NCBI GenBank assembly: GCA_002110485.1
Contig: MOWL01000093.1
Coordinates: forward strand, 1 to 64,000
Source of the DNA: Emergomyces orientalis
Taxonomy: Eukaryota; Ascomycota; Eurotiomycetes; Onygenales; Ajellomycetaceae
Length of the DNA stretch: 64,000 bases
Direction: 5' to 3'
The position numbers and the translations under genes were made by a program. Numbering within the stretch: the first letter of the stretch is position 1; every line of letters starts with the position of its first letter. The notes beneath the pieces were generated by a model. The model was not told where the DNA came from. It was given only the letters and a program-made list of their open reading frames with translations, and searched no databases. Below are positions 43,059 through 54,903 of this stretch, piece after piece.

Positions 43059-44889
43059 CTAGACAGTCTCAGTCTCGGTTTTGGGCGCTGACTCCTCTAC
43101 AACCACAGTTTCAGGTGAAGTCAAGCCCATGCGAGAAGCAAAGGTCTCGTGGGGCTTCCACTTGCTGCTGTCTTTGGGGCTGCTCTCTTCGAACAAGCGA
43201 TCAACTTGCTCCAGTGACAAGCCCTTTGTCTCATAGATGAAGAAATAGGCGAAGAGCATGGAGAGGGTGCAGGTTGTGCCCCAGATGAAGAAGACTTTGG
43301 AGCCCAGGTTGGCCTTTTCAGGGTCGACGAGGTAGGGGGTTATAAGGGCGAGGATCTAGATGTTGGTGGTTAGTCATTTTGGTGTATTTTGTGGATGTAA
43401 CTACGGCGTAGGTTTATGCCACAGAGGAGGGTTGTAGAAAAGAGGGATAACTAATAACTTACATAGTTCCAAAGCCAGTTAGAGGCAGTGGAGAGAGCAA
43501 CACCTCGTGCACGGATTGGCAGAGGGAATATCTCTCCTACATAAACCCATGCGCCTGGCCCCCAGGTGGAGGCAAACCCACAAATATAGATACAGACAAA
43601 TACGATCAGGCACAAGGAAGCTGCATTTGAGCCTGGAAGAGCGGTGCCAACAGAAGCAATGATGTATTCACAAACAAGCATGGTCATTGCTCCCCAGATA
43701 AGGACGTTTCGACGACCGAAGCGGTCTATAATGTAAAAGGAGGCCGGAGTGGAGGCAACATTGACGGCGTTGGTGATGATGGATATCAAGAAGGGGTTTT
43801 GCAGTCCGCTTTGTTGGAAGAAGGTTGTTCCTACTGTATTGTCAGCTTATATGTGTGGTTTTTCCTTATTTTATTGGTTTACGTGGGCACACCGTAGTCT
43901 GGAGTTTGGGAGTTGTATCAGTATATCTGTTCGGAACGATAGAGAAAGGGGGCCCAACGCTTACAGAAAATGAAGTTAACTCCAGTTAGTTGCTGGAACA
44001 TCTGTAGTGCAGTGCCCAAGATTACGCGACGAAAGTTTCCTCTTGGCGAAAGGCCGCCTTTGAAACAATCGAGCCAGCTGGTGCTGCTAATCCTAGACTC
44101 ATATTCATAGTTGGCAATGATCTCTGCCAGCTCCGTTTTGACATATTCCGAGTCTACATGCTGACCACGGATGCGGGAGAGAGCACCAGCAGCCTGGTCG
44201 AGTTTATTTCTCTTCACGAAATAACGAGGAGATTCTGGAAGAAAATAGAGGCCAACGCCAAGGATTAGGCCCCACACAAGCTGTAGTCCGATAGGAATGC
44301 GGTAAGATGCAGAGCTGTCAAGGTGTTCTGTTGCTTTGTCGATACAGGCGGAGATCAAAAGACCAATGGTGATAGCCCACTGATAGACGGAGACCATTGC
44401 ACCTCGAAACCTCTTGGGAGCGATTTCAGAGACGTAAAGAACCACGACAGAAGATATCCCGCCAACGCCAAGCCCTGCAACTAACCGTCCGCCGACAAGG
44501 TCATTAACCTTGCCTGCGCCAACCTGGATAGCTACACCAACCGAAAATAACAAGCAGGAGAGCATAATGGTATAACGACGACCGATGAGCTCAGCTATTG
44601 AACCCGAAACGAGAGCTCCGATGAAAGTTCCCAGGGAAAGAATGGACACAATAAGAGATTTTTCCCAGGTCGCAAGGCTGTATCCAGTCTGGTCAACGTC
44701 CAGGGACACTGGATAGCCAAAGGATTGCTTGAAAAAAGCCATGCCCAGGACCCCGTTGATGTACCCGGAGTCATAACCGAAGAGGATACCTCCGAAGGAC
44801 GCAAAAGCACATAGAATATATGCTCGGATTGTCATGGGAGCCTCGACGCGGTTCACGTCAGAGGTCCAAGCAACGTTGTTTGAGGCCAT
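43059..44889 (-). CDS. MFS monosaccharide transporter, about 530 aa
   Basis: A plasma-membrane hexose transporter of the sugar porter family. Exons 44889-43965, 43833-43463 and 43355-43059 join in phase (donors GTAAGC and GTAAGT; acceptors ATACAG and TCTAG). Motifs in order: FGGILFGYDSGYINGVLG (TM1), SGSIAELIGRRYTIM (loop 2-3), GRLVAGLGVGGISSVVVLY with SEIAPKRFRG (TM4), VYQWAITIGLL (TM5), PESPRYFVKRNK (central loop). QMFQQLTGVNFIF lies in TM7, DRFGRRNVLIWG in loop 8-9, and WGPGAWVYVGEIFPLPIRAR in TM10. FFIYETKGLSLEQVD ends TM12. All twelve helices are present. The sequence resembles Rco-3/high-affinity glucose transporter relatives, but it lacks the long C-tail of glucose sensors. Specificity cannot be read from sequence alone. 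Confidence 0.95.
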
Positions 44890-47177
44890 GATGGATTGAG
44901 ATCTATAAGCTTGCAATCAGCAACAGACAGAGAGGATAGGTAAAGCTACGGCTCAATACCGCACAAGGCAAACGCTAGAGGAAAAGTCACTCTGAATTCT
45001 AGAAAGACAAATACAGCAGGGGAAAGTTGAAGAAGTGAGAAAGAACCCACCTTTGAGAGGGCCTATGAGGATGCAGTGGGCGAGAAGAACGCGAAATTTT
45101 CCGTAATGAGAAGCGATGGTAAACTTGTAAACGATAACGAGATTTTCTAGCGAAAGAAAAGAGCAAGCTCAACGTAAATGTTTGCGAGATGTTGCGAGAT
45201 GTTGCGAGGGTGGTGCGAGGGTGGTGAGAAGATGGAAGAAACGGGAGGAGAAAGTGTGGGTTTTATATGAATGGCAGCGAGGGAAAAAAAAAAAAAAAAA
45301 CCTTCACACACAACAAACCATAATTTGTGCGTAGGACCCAGGACATCGTCCAACCAGCCAAAGCCCATGTCTGCATATAGTGTCGCCATTTTCTGAGTTT
45401 AGAAGCTTGTGTATTGTCCCCTCAACTTTAACGTTATTCTGGAATTGATTTGGTAATTGGATGGGCGAATTACATCGATAAGAGAGGGCAGAGTTCGACT
45501 TTAAAGCTGCGGTATCCAAGCAGTTCCTAGAGAAACCTGGAGTGATCCCCGCGTCTCAAGGCCGGTAACTTCCGCCTGCAGCAATAAACCCATTGAAAAG
45601 AAAACCTTCAAGACTTTTACCCACCGCAGACTGAGTTCAGGGCCAAAATTTTGGTACAAGAGCAAATGCCAAAGCAAACTCTAAAGAAAATACATTTGGT
45701 ATAGGAAAGTTTTCAAGATCTCCCAGCAGGGGGTCCAAAGGGGGCTCATACTCGCGGCTGGTCATCTCTCAAGAGGAATTTCACTGAAGCCCTATAGCAC
45801 AGTCCTAATTGAGGGTGATGATGACGCTGAGTTCAAAGGCGGTTTTTTTTTTTTTTTTTTGGCTTTGGGGGGGGGTTCAATTTTACTGTTCAGAGACAAC
45901 GAAGCAAGCTGTACTTATCCAATCACTTTCTCACGGTCCACCACTCAAACAGTTTCAGAGAAGAGCGAGAGCTAAAGAATAGGAATATATCAGTATCGCC
46001 AAGGGGCAGATACACGACTATCCATAGCCATTGCACAAAAGCTCCCGTGGCTTTCGAACAACGGGTTTCATGATAAATAAGCTACAGCAGACGAACGCTT
46101 TGTCTTCCCCCCACTAGCCCTTGGCCAATAAGGACCCCGCTGAAATGCTTTCTTTTCCTTGTCTCGCCAGGCATCCGAGAGAGGCGTCAAACTCTAGCAT
46201 AGAGCGACGAAGTTAGATTGATTAGCTTAAGCTGGGGCGTAAAGCTTAAAGAAAAGATTTGAGATGAGATCTGGGGAGTCAAGACAATGCAAAAAGTCCC
46301 CAAAATGGCAGTTCAAGCAAGGCAAAGACTGCAGCAGCACATCGAACATTTTCTCCTTCGAATTTTCTGCTTGTTTTCTTTTATTTATATATATATATAT
46401 ATAAATATAAATGATATCGACCACAAGACATAGGTAATGTTTCCATTATCTATTTGAAAGGAACACAGGAAGAAATAAATGATAAGAATAACATAACATA
46501 ACATATGATAAACTGGTATCTCGGAGAACTCTGGCTGACGTCCAGTTAACCTTCGCCCTAATTAGCTTGAAAATCCCTTGCTGATCATTTGGCGGTTCGG
46601 CCGTTTTTAAAGTTACCCCGGTTACCTTTTAGTTGGGGGCAAAAACTTAAGCGCCGCCTGCTGCTGCTGTGGGGGGTTCCAAGGTTTCGCGGTTAGACCC
46701 CGGTATTAGGCGTGTACGCGGCATCAAATTACAAGACCTGACAACACAGGATCCGTATTTTACGTTTTGTTCAAACCCAACCAAAGTAATATTAAGTTCC
46801 CCCAGAAAGCTACTAGAAAGAGACTACACTTGTCAGCTGACCCTTCGCGTTCTGATACCTATGGTTGGGTTGATTAATGATCAAGCTATCTATAAGCTAA
46901 CGACAGAGTACCAGCTGAAGGTTGCGAGTGGGGGATATATGGGGGTCACGTGGTAGGGCTAGCGTAGTATTAACCCTAACCTGATATTTTGGTTTAACTG
47001 GCCTGAACTGGCAGCTCATCTACACTACAACTATCCAGGTAAACTCTCCATTCAGAAACCATATGGCCAGCAGTTGGATTGTTTAACCTAACCCCGCCCC
47101 CCCCCAGTAAGAAAGAAGAATGTGGAGGTGATATATCCTTTATTCAACCCCTTCCACAAAATGCTTCTTGCATTATA
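44890..47177. other. Intergenic region with homopolymer and AT runs
   Basis: Upstream region of the transporter. It contains a tandem GTTGCGAGAT pair and GGTGCGAGGGTGGTG near 45180-45225, poly-A at 45283-45300, poly-T with poly-G at 45843-45876, and an (AT)n tract at 46386-46403. A 95-codon open frame at 46669-46956 has no recognisable domain. Confidence 0.5.
46386..46403. repeat. AT dinucleotide run
   Basis: Nine AT units in intergenic DNA. Confidence 0.8.
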
Positions 47178-47415
47178 TGTGAGGGCGTAGCGCCGAATAG
47201 ACAGCGTGAGGAGCTAATAGCGAAGGAATAAGTAATAATAGACGATAGTAGCAAGATAGGTATATGTTCGTAGTGGTATGTAGCTAATCGCTAGCTAAGA
47301 GAAGAGTATCAAGAACCGCAGGGGCCCCTGTAGATATATATACATGAGTGTGTATGTGCGTGGCGCTAGCTAGGCGCTAGCGCCCTAAGCGATGCACTGA
47401 GGCTGTGGCATGACA
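47178..47415. mobile_element. Solo LTR, 238 bp, with TTATA target-site duplication
   Basis: The segment begins TGTGAGGGCGTAGCGCC and ends GGCATGACA, giving TG...CA termini (TGT/ACA inverted ends). It is bracketed by TTATA at 47173-47177 and 47416-47420. It contains nested GCGCTAGC palindromes and an ATATATATACAT stretch. No internal coding region accompanies it, so it looks like the product of LTR-LTR recombination. It shares no obvious sequence with the copia LTRs at 7.2 and 12.1 kb, so it comes from a different element. Orientation cannot be set. Confidence 0.65.
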
Positions 47416-47420
47416 TTATA

Positions 47421-48167
47421 TTATACATATACTTCCCTAGTTCCCCTTTTCTTGCAACCACCTTGATGACATATATGAATCCAAGCAGCTCAATATTAGG
47501 AAAGGCGCAACGATATCTTCATATTATTAGCCAATGAGTTTTGTTAATAAAAATAGAGATACATGAAATGCAATTCATTTTCCCTACCTGTGTGTTTCTC
47601 CCCCATGTACAGTACCATTCATCTCTAGTGCCTTCTTCGTATCCAGAAAAGAAAAACCCAAAATCCCCCCCTCTCCCCCCCCCCCAAGAAAAAAAAAAAA
47701 AAGAAGGCCTGAGATGCCAAATAAATACACCAAACAGGTCAGTTCTACTATTTGGTTTATATGTTTACCTTCCTTTCCTCTCTTTTTTTTTTTTTTTTGT
47801 AATTTTATTTTTAGAGGCGATTTTGTGATTTTCTTCCCTTTTTTTTTTTTTTTTTTGTATGTGTTCACGTGTCTCTCGCGGTTTGGTTAATTCAACTTTG
47901 AATTCTCGATGACATGGCTGACAATCTACATTTTATCCTCATATGTCAGCAATGTCTGCTGTCGTTAACGTTACATTTGTTCGAACGCAACGGGGGAAAA
48001 GAAACGAAAGCAAAAGAATACTAACCATCCATCCCATTCTTTCATGGGCACTGGTCGCCATTAACGATAACTATACCTAATGCACCACCTTTGACGGCGG
48101 AACCTCCGGATTTCCAACTGCCATCTTTCCGCCCCCCACGCGGCCACCGTTTACCATCACCCCCTGG
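47421..48167. other. 3' flank of the repeat-rich protein gene
   Basis: Homopolymer-rich (poly-C then poly-A at 47665-47702; poly-T near 47785 and 47840). No gene recognised. Confidence 0.5.
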
Positions 48168-51100
48168 TCAGATGTCCGGCCGAAAATTTTCTGCGGCAGA
48201 GTAGATCGGGCTCGACCCTAGGGACCACTGCATTCGACTGGAAAAGCCCAGGAAATTTTCATGGTCTATGCGTTGCATCTTCTGACGAAAGCGAGCGTCA
48301 GTATCATGCTGAATGTCGCTCATCCATACAGTCGCTGGTTGACATTGTTGCACTATTGCTGCTGCGCGACTGGCCAATACTTTAGGTGAGGTATCAAATG
48401 GCATGCTATCTGTTAGCCATACCGACGCAAGAGGGTCCTCAGACATCTCCGTGTTCTTCTCTTGAACATCCTTCCTCCCTGTATGAAACCCATTTATAAG
48501 ATCATCTAGTGGGTCGGACGGCAAAAGAATGTTTTCCAAACCCCACGGCATACCGTTCATGTTTGGAGCTATGCGCATGCCGTGGTTTTGTACTACGGGT
48601 GCCCTAGGAGGCATTTCAACTCCCATTGGCACCGTCGTGGATTGTGCGGGTGCCTGCAAAGGCGCTGGACCCGGATGCGCATCACCATTGCCACCCTGTG
48701 GCCTGGTCGGATATATGTGCACCGCATTTTCTCGTTGACAATCATTCGCGTGTGGAGCTGAGCTATTGCTCTCGTGTAGTTCTGTGGGTGGACCTGTGGG
48801 CATTTCAAGCGGTGTGGGTACCTGTGGGCACCCATTCATCTGCAAGGCAGGCAGTCCATTTGGTTGCAGGGCAGGTAGCCCATTTGGTTGCAGGGCAGGT
48901 AGCCCATTCGGTTTCAGGGCAGGTGGACCTGAAGTCGCATCACCACAACCATTACAGTAGTACATGGCCGGTGGAGATATATCAGGTGTCATAGGTACCT
49001 GCCCGCATCCTCCTTCTGCCGGCAAGCGCGGTGGATATGAACCTGAAGCCTCATCACCGCCGCCCTTCTCTCCTTGTGGCTTGCGCGCTTGCCTACGCTT
49101 CTGCACCCCCTTTTTCCGGTTACCACCATGCTTCTCGCTTAGCACCATACCGCTATCATTCCACTTTTTACTTTGAGGGTGTTGGACTTGAAAATGAGTT
49201 AACGATAACCCATTTCCATTTCTGTGTCCGTTTTCGCTTCCGTTTACGTGACAATCGACCGGACGAGGATGGCCTGGCACTGCATGTCGCGCAATAATAT
49301 GATATGCGTGTGCACTTACAGCACCCTCAATGGGTGCGTTCGAACCTGACGAACGCTCAAGCGTGGGATCTTGAAGGAAATGCACTTCGAAAGCGTGCCC
49401 AGGGGCTTGTCGGCTGAGGAACGTGGGTAGAACCAGAGCGGATGCTGGATGCTGGGCCGGAGGATATCTTGCATCCATTTCCTGAGTGCCGCCATTGCTC
49501 CCGGTCACTGTATTCCAACGCGGGCCAAGGTGTGGGCTACCAGTGTGTGCAGCGCTCGAAGTATTATGTGCCGGAAAGACAAGAGCGGGATTATGGACTA
49601 CTTCATCTTGGAAGCCGGGATTTTTTGGGTTCGGATGCTGGCCAGCGAACGGACCCCCCGTATGTTCTATATTTTGATTATTGATTGGCTGAACATCACC
49701 GTTAATCGGATTATGGTGCTGTCCATTCAAGGCACGGAGGGGGTTTGGATTTGGAGGAGGCCTGGCATCCATTCCATTAGGAACTTGAACACTAGAACAC
49801 ATTACATTCGAGGTTGTCCGCATATTGAATCCACCATATGAAGGATTCGGATGGGGAACGGTTCCGAAACCAGAAGCCCTGTCAGACGCCTGAGCATTGG
49901 ATGAGGGGGCTTGGTACTTATGGGGCCCCACGTTCATTTCTACCCGATATTCAGGTATCCCCGGATTAACGTTTACCAGGTCGGGGGCTGGTGTACGGGA
50001 ATGAGGGATTGGAGGCGGGCCATTTGCGGGCGGGACAACTGCTCCTGTTTGATAACCTCTAGGACTCCCCTTCGGTACGCCCAGGTTAGGTGGCTCTACG
50101 TTGTTATGGTGCATGCTGTTGGTTGCTGGCCAAAGCGCCGTACCCACACCGCCAGAAGCAATATATTGGTCCGCAGATTGGGGCAAACCAGAAACATGGT
50201 CAGGTACTAGAGGATTTTGGCCCATAAACGGATGCGAACCCCTACTATCTAGATCAGGAGTTCCAATGGCGTTATTTTTTGTACCCAAGCTAGAACTAAG
50301 ATGCCCTGCATTGGTTTGGTGCGACCCGTTGAATTCAGGATGCGGCGAGATATTGTCCTCAGTCTGCCTAGAATGATGAGCACCGGGGTGAGGTGCATTT
50401 TGGAGGGTAGGCGGAAAGGAGTATGGTAGAGGGGCTTCGGGGTACGCTCCATGAAGTGGTTGAGTCATCCCATTCTGGGGCGCAACCATTTTGTTAATCA
50501 GTCCGGTGTGTCTGGGTACATGGAAGGTCTCATTGTGGTGGGCTTCGTGCATTTGTGGAGCAACTCCGGGGTTCACACCATGTAAAGTTTGGGACATTCC
50601 ATTCTGGTGTGCGACCATGTTGTTGTTTTGCCCAATGTGGTTGGGTACATGGAAAATCCCATTGTGATAAACCTCATGTATTTGTGGAGGAATTCCGAGG
50701 TTCATTTCATGGAGAGGTTGAGGCAATCCATTCTGGAGTTCAATCATATTGTTAATCAGCGCAGCATTTTGCCCGGACACATTGAAAATCTGATTGTGCT
50801 GAATATCCAGGAATTGGCCAGTAACGCCATTGTCATTGCCGTTATTGTTATTGTGCATACATCTGTTGCCGTTGTCGCTGCTGGCAATGGTGGGCTGCTG
50901 GCCTCCGAAACCAGAATACATGGGCGTAAAAGACAGCATACGGGACTGCCCATTCTGCGAGCCATGGTGCGCCTGAGCGTTCACATGTTCGTAGCATGAA
51001 CTGGCAGCATGTGGCTTGGTGGCCATCATGCTATTGCTAGTATTGTATTTGATAGCTGGCATGCTGTTAATGGAGTGGTCCGTAGAGCTGGAAGAATCGC

Positions 51101-51344
51101 CGGAGGTGTCATGATAGTGTGGGTATGGGTTCGGACCAATATTGGGATGGACAGGGCCACCGTTTTCCTGGTTATGGGGTGGCCGGATCTGATACTGATC
51201 GCCGTTGGGAGCATATCGAGGGCATGTATCTTGTACTCCTGGCCAAGTGCATGATACGGCGTCTATATCGTTATACGTTGCAACGCTTTTCTGACGTTGA
51301 TTTTGATGCGGAGATTGTTTTGCGGACCCCTTGATACCGCCCAT
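48168..51344 (-). CDS. Large Asn/Pro/His/Gly-rich repeat protein, 1058 aa, unknown function
   Basis: I do not recognise a family. A single uninterrupted exon begins MGGIKGSAKQSPHQNQRQKS at ATG 51344. The body is enriched in Asn, Pro, His, Gly and Gln with poor predicted folding. It holds three 43-residue tandem units (about residues 170-300) built around HNGIFHVPNHIGQNNNMVAH and NGMSQTLHGVNPGVAPQMHE. A lysine/arginine-rich segment (GNRKKGVQKRRQARKPQGEK) near residue 750 is a likely nuclear signal. Four 8-residue NGLPALQP units are near 810-840. The C-terminus (ATVWMSDIQHDTDARFRQKM, FLGFSSRMQWSLGSSP) is less repetitive and might be a folded or interaction segment. No signal peptide or membrane segment is present. 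A prion-like or transcription-associated disordered protein is a guess from composition only. Confidence 0.75.
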   Translation of the reverse strand: MGGIKGSAKQSPHQNQRQKSVATYNDIDAVSCTWPGVQDTCPRYAPNGDQYQIRPPHNQENGGPVHPNIGPNPYPHYHDTSGDSSSSTDHSINSMPAIKYNTSNSMMATKPHAASSCYEHVNAQAHHGSQNGQSRMLSFTPMYSGFGGQQPTIASSDNGNRCMHNNNNGNDNGVTGQFLDIQHNQIFNVSGQNAALINNMIELQNGLPQPLHEMNLGIPPQIHEVYHNGIFHVPNHIGQNNNMVAHQNGMSQTLHGVNPGVAPQMHEAHHNETFHVPRHTGLINKMVAPQNGMTQPLHGAYPEAPLPYSFPPTLQNAPHPGAHHSRQTEDNISPHPEFNGSHQTNAGHLSSSLGTKNNAIGTPDLDSRGSHPFMGQNPLVPDHVSGLPQSADQYIASGGVGTALWPATNSMHHNNVEPPNLGVPKGSPRGYQTGAVVPPANGPPPIPHSRTPAPDLVNVNPGIPEYRVEMNVGPHKYQAPSSNAQASDRASGFGTVPHPNPSYGGFNMRTTSNVMCSSVQVPNGMDARPPPNPNPLRALNGQHHNPINGDVQPINNQNIEHTGGPFAGQHPNPKNPGFQDEVVHNPALVFPAHNTSSAAHTGSPHLGPRWNTVTGSNGGTQEMDARYPPAQHPASALVLPTFLSRQAPGHAFEVHFLQDPTLERSSGSNAPIEGAVSAHAYHIIARHAVPGHPRPVDCHVNGSENGHRNGNGLSLTHFQVQHPQSKKWNDSGMVLSEKHGGNRKKGVQKRRQARKPQGEKGGGDEASGSYPPRLPAEGGCGQVPMTPDISPPAMYYCNGCGDATSGPPALKPNGLPALQPNGLPALQPNGLPALQMNGCPQVPTPLEMPTGPPTELHESNSSAPHANDCQRENAVHIYPTRPQGGNGDAHPGPAPLQAPAQSTTVPMGVEMPPRAPVVQNHGMRIAPNMNGMPWGLENILLPSDPLDDLINGFHTGRKDVQEKNTEMSEDPLASVWLTDSMPFDTSPKVLASRAAAIVQQCQPATVWMSDIQHDTDARFRQKMQRIDHENFLGFSSRMQWSLGSSPIYSAAENFRPDI
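48836..48927 (-). repeat. 24-bp tandem coding repeat (NGLPALQP)
   Basis: About four copies of a 24-bp unit in the 1058-residue protein gene, nearly identical at the nucleotide level, which suggests recent expansion. Confidence 0.85.
50450..50836 (-). repeat. 129-bp tandem coding repeat, three units
   Basis: Unit boundaries at 50450, 50579 and 50708 are exactly 129 bp apart (43 codons). The units encode variants of the HNGIFHVPNH...QNGMSQTLHG sequence. Divergence between units is moderate and the frame is kept. Confidence 0.85.
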
Positions 51345-53043
51345 TTCTTGTCTGTGGGCAGGTATAAATGAGGAAGGAGAACGTGGCTATCGAATAAGCT
51401 AGAATGCTGTTTCGAAGTTGCTTGTTTTCTTTCTTTCTTTCTTTTTTGGAGGATAAGCGGAGGGGGGGGCGGGGGGGCTTCTATTTTGATATCGGCTGAT
51501 AAAACATCAAAGAACAAAGCACTCTATCTCGGAGCTTCTCGTGCGAAGTGAGCGAAGGAGAGTGGCTCGTCGGTATATAATAGTGAGTGGTTTTGAGAAA
51601 CGTTTTACACTGATCATATGAGAGGAAATAGCGAATGATAGCTAATGCGGATTGATGGATATAAGAATGAGAAAGTTGGATTTATGTGATATAAATGATT
51701 TAACAATGGCTTGTTCTTTTGCATTCAGAGAACGAGATGCATCAGAGATCGGGCCGGTGAAGTGAGAGTTAGGATAGACAACTGATTTTGTATACGAACG
51801 AAAGAGCTGTGAGGTTGTGGGGAGGAGAAAGGGGGAAGGGACGAGGGGGAGGAAGTGGCGGCGAAGAGAAAGGGAGGAGCGGAGGCTGGACGAAGGAGCA
51901 CAGTCAGCAACTGCCAGCTCTACTGCTACAAGCTCTTGTTTATACTCGAAATATGCGTGATTCTACGCCGTACTAGGGGATACTGTTGGCTAGAGCAGGC
52001 AGTATACATTGTGCAGGCGGACTGTGCGATAACATTTTTCACTGGGTCAAACTGGCCATAGCTGATCCCTGGCTTTGGCTCTCCACTCGACGAAAGAGGA
52101 TGTTCGTCGCATTTACATGGCAATTCCTGATACGGTCCTCGGAGTCGTTACTACTAATGAAACAAGATTGCAAAAAAAAAAAAAAAAAATTTGAAATGAA
52201 ATGAAAAGACAAATAAAAAAAAAGGCAGATGAAGCTATTGTCAACCTAACCTCTTTCGTCATTTTAATATGACGTGAAAAGCCCCCACAATGCTCTATTA
52301 TTAACCCCAAGCACAGGATATTATTTGGCATCTTACAATGTTTCTATCCCCCATGTTCACAGTAGATGGTCGAGTTTTCTGTAGGGTATTGGGAAATATC
52401 CCTGCCCTTTTGGGGATTTAGTACTAGTAGTTTCTAACAGGATGGTGGGCATATACACGGTAAAAACAATGGCCATAGCAGACAGGATAACAAAGTCATC
52501 GATATTTTCAATATCATCAACAACAAAAGATATTATCAAGAAACATCGTCATTGTCAACAAATATTATTATTCCGGTGTGTAATATTTCATATTTCGTGG
52601 GGTAAATAATTTTTTGACGCAAGCCAAGCCTTTTATTTTGATTTGAGTTTTTTTAGTTTGCGGGAAGGTTCCTGCCACGTGCTTACCAGGTTCAGTCGCG
52701 CTTGCTAATTAAACCACTCTAGCTGTCGTATTTGAATTATTTAAACGTTCGTATTATACAACGTATGTACAGTACTGTATATTTCAGCAAAAGCGCGGGT
52801 TGAGAAAGTGTGTCATTCGTGCGGTGATACGGTGTTACGGTAATACCAAAGGAGTCCACCGTAATACGACAGGTTCATTACGTCATGTGATGGCGGCCTA
52901 AAAATGCGCCAACAAGCTACAAAATACCCAACAAAAGATAAAACATGTCAAAGGATGGTAAACAACCTTCGATCTGTATGTAACTCCCTACCTGGAAATT
53001 ATCTTTCATCGTCCACTTTGTTTTATTTCTGCTGCAGCTAGTC
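51345..53043. other. Divergent intergenic region
   Basis: Promoter interval between the repeat-protein gene (minus) and the PI31 gene (plus). CTTTCTTTCTTTC pyrimidine tract near 51425, poly-A at 52171-52188. No gene recognised. Confidence 0.5.
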
Positions 53044-54302
53044 ATGGATACGTCAAGTCCTACTAGCAGGGCGGAGCAAGCTCTGTCATCCCGGAATATC
53101 CTCGATCGCGCTGCATCTTGTTTAGGCAAGGATAATGAGGCGCCAGTGAAGAATCGCTGGGAAGCCATAGCGCTGATCGGTCATGCCTGTATGATTGCTG
53201 TTGGCTTCAGGCTGATCGGCCTAGCGGAAGATCACATAATAGGTTTGTTACGTCCTATCCCTCTTATCTACCCCTGGTCTATGTTCCGTGCTCACACCAC
53301 CTTACTACAGAATCGCAGGAGCCCCCCTTATCGCCGCTACCCAAGGAGTGGAATGCAAGCTCCACCTGTGGCTTCAAATATGCCCACCCACAATCGTCTA
53401 TGAAGTTCTTGCTAAAAGTCACTCGACTCGGTGGCAACGCAGTCATCTACGCGCTGGCCCTAGGCCATGACAAAACCACCTCTTTCGACATACCTGTCAA
53501 AGACTATGTCTCTGAATCGTCCCTCCCCTTATCAAAACCAACAGAAGAACAACATCAACTAGCCCGGTCGCTTGAGCAAGTTTTTATTTCTCCATCGCGC
53601 CTTAGCGATCTTGTCAACTTGTTTAAAATCAATGTAATCCAGAAGCTTGCGCCAGGCCTACAAAAGGAAGGCTATGTAGAATCCTCCCCCTCCCACCAAG
53701 AACGGCAGAGAGAGCAGCAGCAGGAACATGGACGGGATCAACCGGTACCACAACCCCGGCAACCGATAAGAGATCCTCTCCGGGATGATCGTTATCCAGA
53801 CCCAGCTCGCCCATATCCCTTTGATGATCCACTAGCTGCGCCCCCGCGACGACCAATTCCAGCAGGCGATTTCCCTCCACCTGGGTTTGAGGATGAGTAC
53901 GAAACCAATGTTCCTCCACACGGGTTCCATCCGGGAATTAGCCACCAGCCACGGCGACCTAATATCGGTGAGCGGGATCTAAATCCTCCTGGTTTAGGGC
54001 CTCATGATCCACTGGTAGGACACCTTGGGCCACGGCGCGGGGGCGGAGGCATGCATCCGACCTTTGATGATCCAATGTTTCAGCCAAGGGGTGGGAGAGG
54101 CGGTGGTGGTGATGTGGAAGGCGGTGAATATAATCCCCAAGTTCCTCCTGGGGCAAGGTATGACCCTATAGGGCCGGGGGATGGACCACCAATGGGACGA
54201 GGCCGGGGAGGCCCGGGATTCCCAGGAGGCCGTGGTGGGTTTGGAGGGGGATTTGGTGGGGGAGCATTTGGGGGAGGATATGGTGGTGGTGATATAATTT
54301 GA
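53044..54302 (+). CDS. PI31-type proteasome regulator, about 396 aa
   Basis: PI31/Fub1 proteins bind the 20S proteasome and regulate its activity, assembly or transport. Exons 53044-53242 and 53311-54302 join in phase 1 (GTTTGT donor, CTACAG acceptor). The N-terminal PI31_Prot_N-like fold spans about residues 10-190: NRWEAIALIGHACMIAVGFR, then LPKEWNASSTCGFKYAHPQS, FLLKVTRLGGNAVIYALAL and LFKINVIQKLAPGL. The C-terminal half is Pro/Gly/Arg-rich and disordered, with the family's FPPPGFEDEYE and DPLVGHLGPRRGGGGMHPTF type motifs and an RGG/GGYGGG tail ending DII. Mammalian PI31 ends in an HbYX motif; no such ending is visible here. The first ATG in the exon is used. Confidence 0.88.
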
Positions 54303-54903
54303 GGGTATGATGCACAGAAAGTGGATTTGTTTTAAACACTCTACGATGGCGTAATGAATCCTGTTTACTTTAATTCCCCTCCCCCAAACCCTGTATGACT
54401 TGAATTGTATGTCCATTTTATCTATGTACTGTACGTGATGAATAAATTGACGGGTGAAATAATCATGCCTTGAGTATCTGTAAATAAACAAAACAACCAT
54501 AAGTAATAATACCACGGACTATATGGAGTACTATGTGTATGTGTAAATACTGGTTTGTATGTGGCGCAGTTCCAACCCTTTACCTGTGGCTGGCTGTGGC
54601 TCGACTGACTAACCAACTCTCTCCAAACTCCAACACAACAAGATCTGCGATTATCAACGCCTGTCTTAACAGCTCCTCCCAGTTAAACCCCCCTTAAAAC
54701 AAAGCACTGCTACGACTAGCCCTCTTCATTCATGATTTGTTGATACCCATTGCTACAGTTTCGCCCGTATTCCAGTGTTCTACTCCTTGCCCCCCACGCA
54801 CGCGCCTCTATCTCCTCCCCCCTTGGTACGCCCCTCCATCCACAGTGATACCTTACATCACGCAGAGCCTCGCCTCCTCCTACCCCACCCCCCTCCTCGC
54901 CTT
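54303..54903. other. Spacer between the PI31 and PP2A genes
   Basis: 3' flank of the PI31 gene and pyrimidine-rich PP2A promoter/leader (CCCC and CTCC tracts from 54660). No other feature. Confidence 0.5.

Noticed and set aside
46669..46956. 95-codon plus-strand frame
   Set aside because: Isolated in AT-rich intergenic DNA with no recognisable motif.
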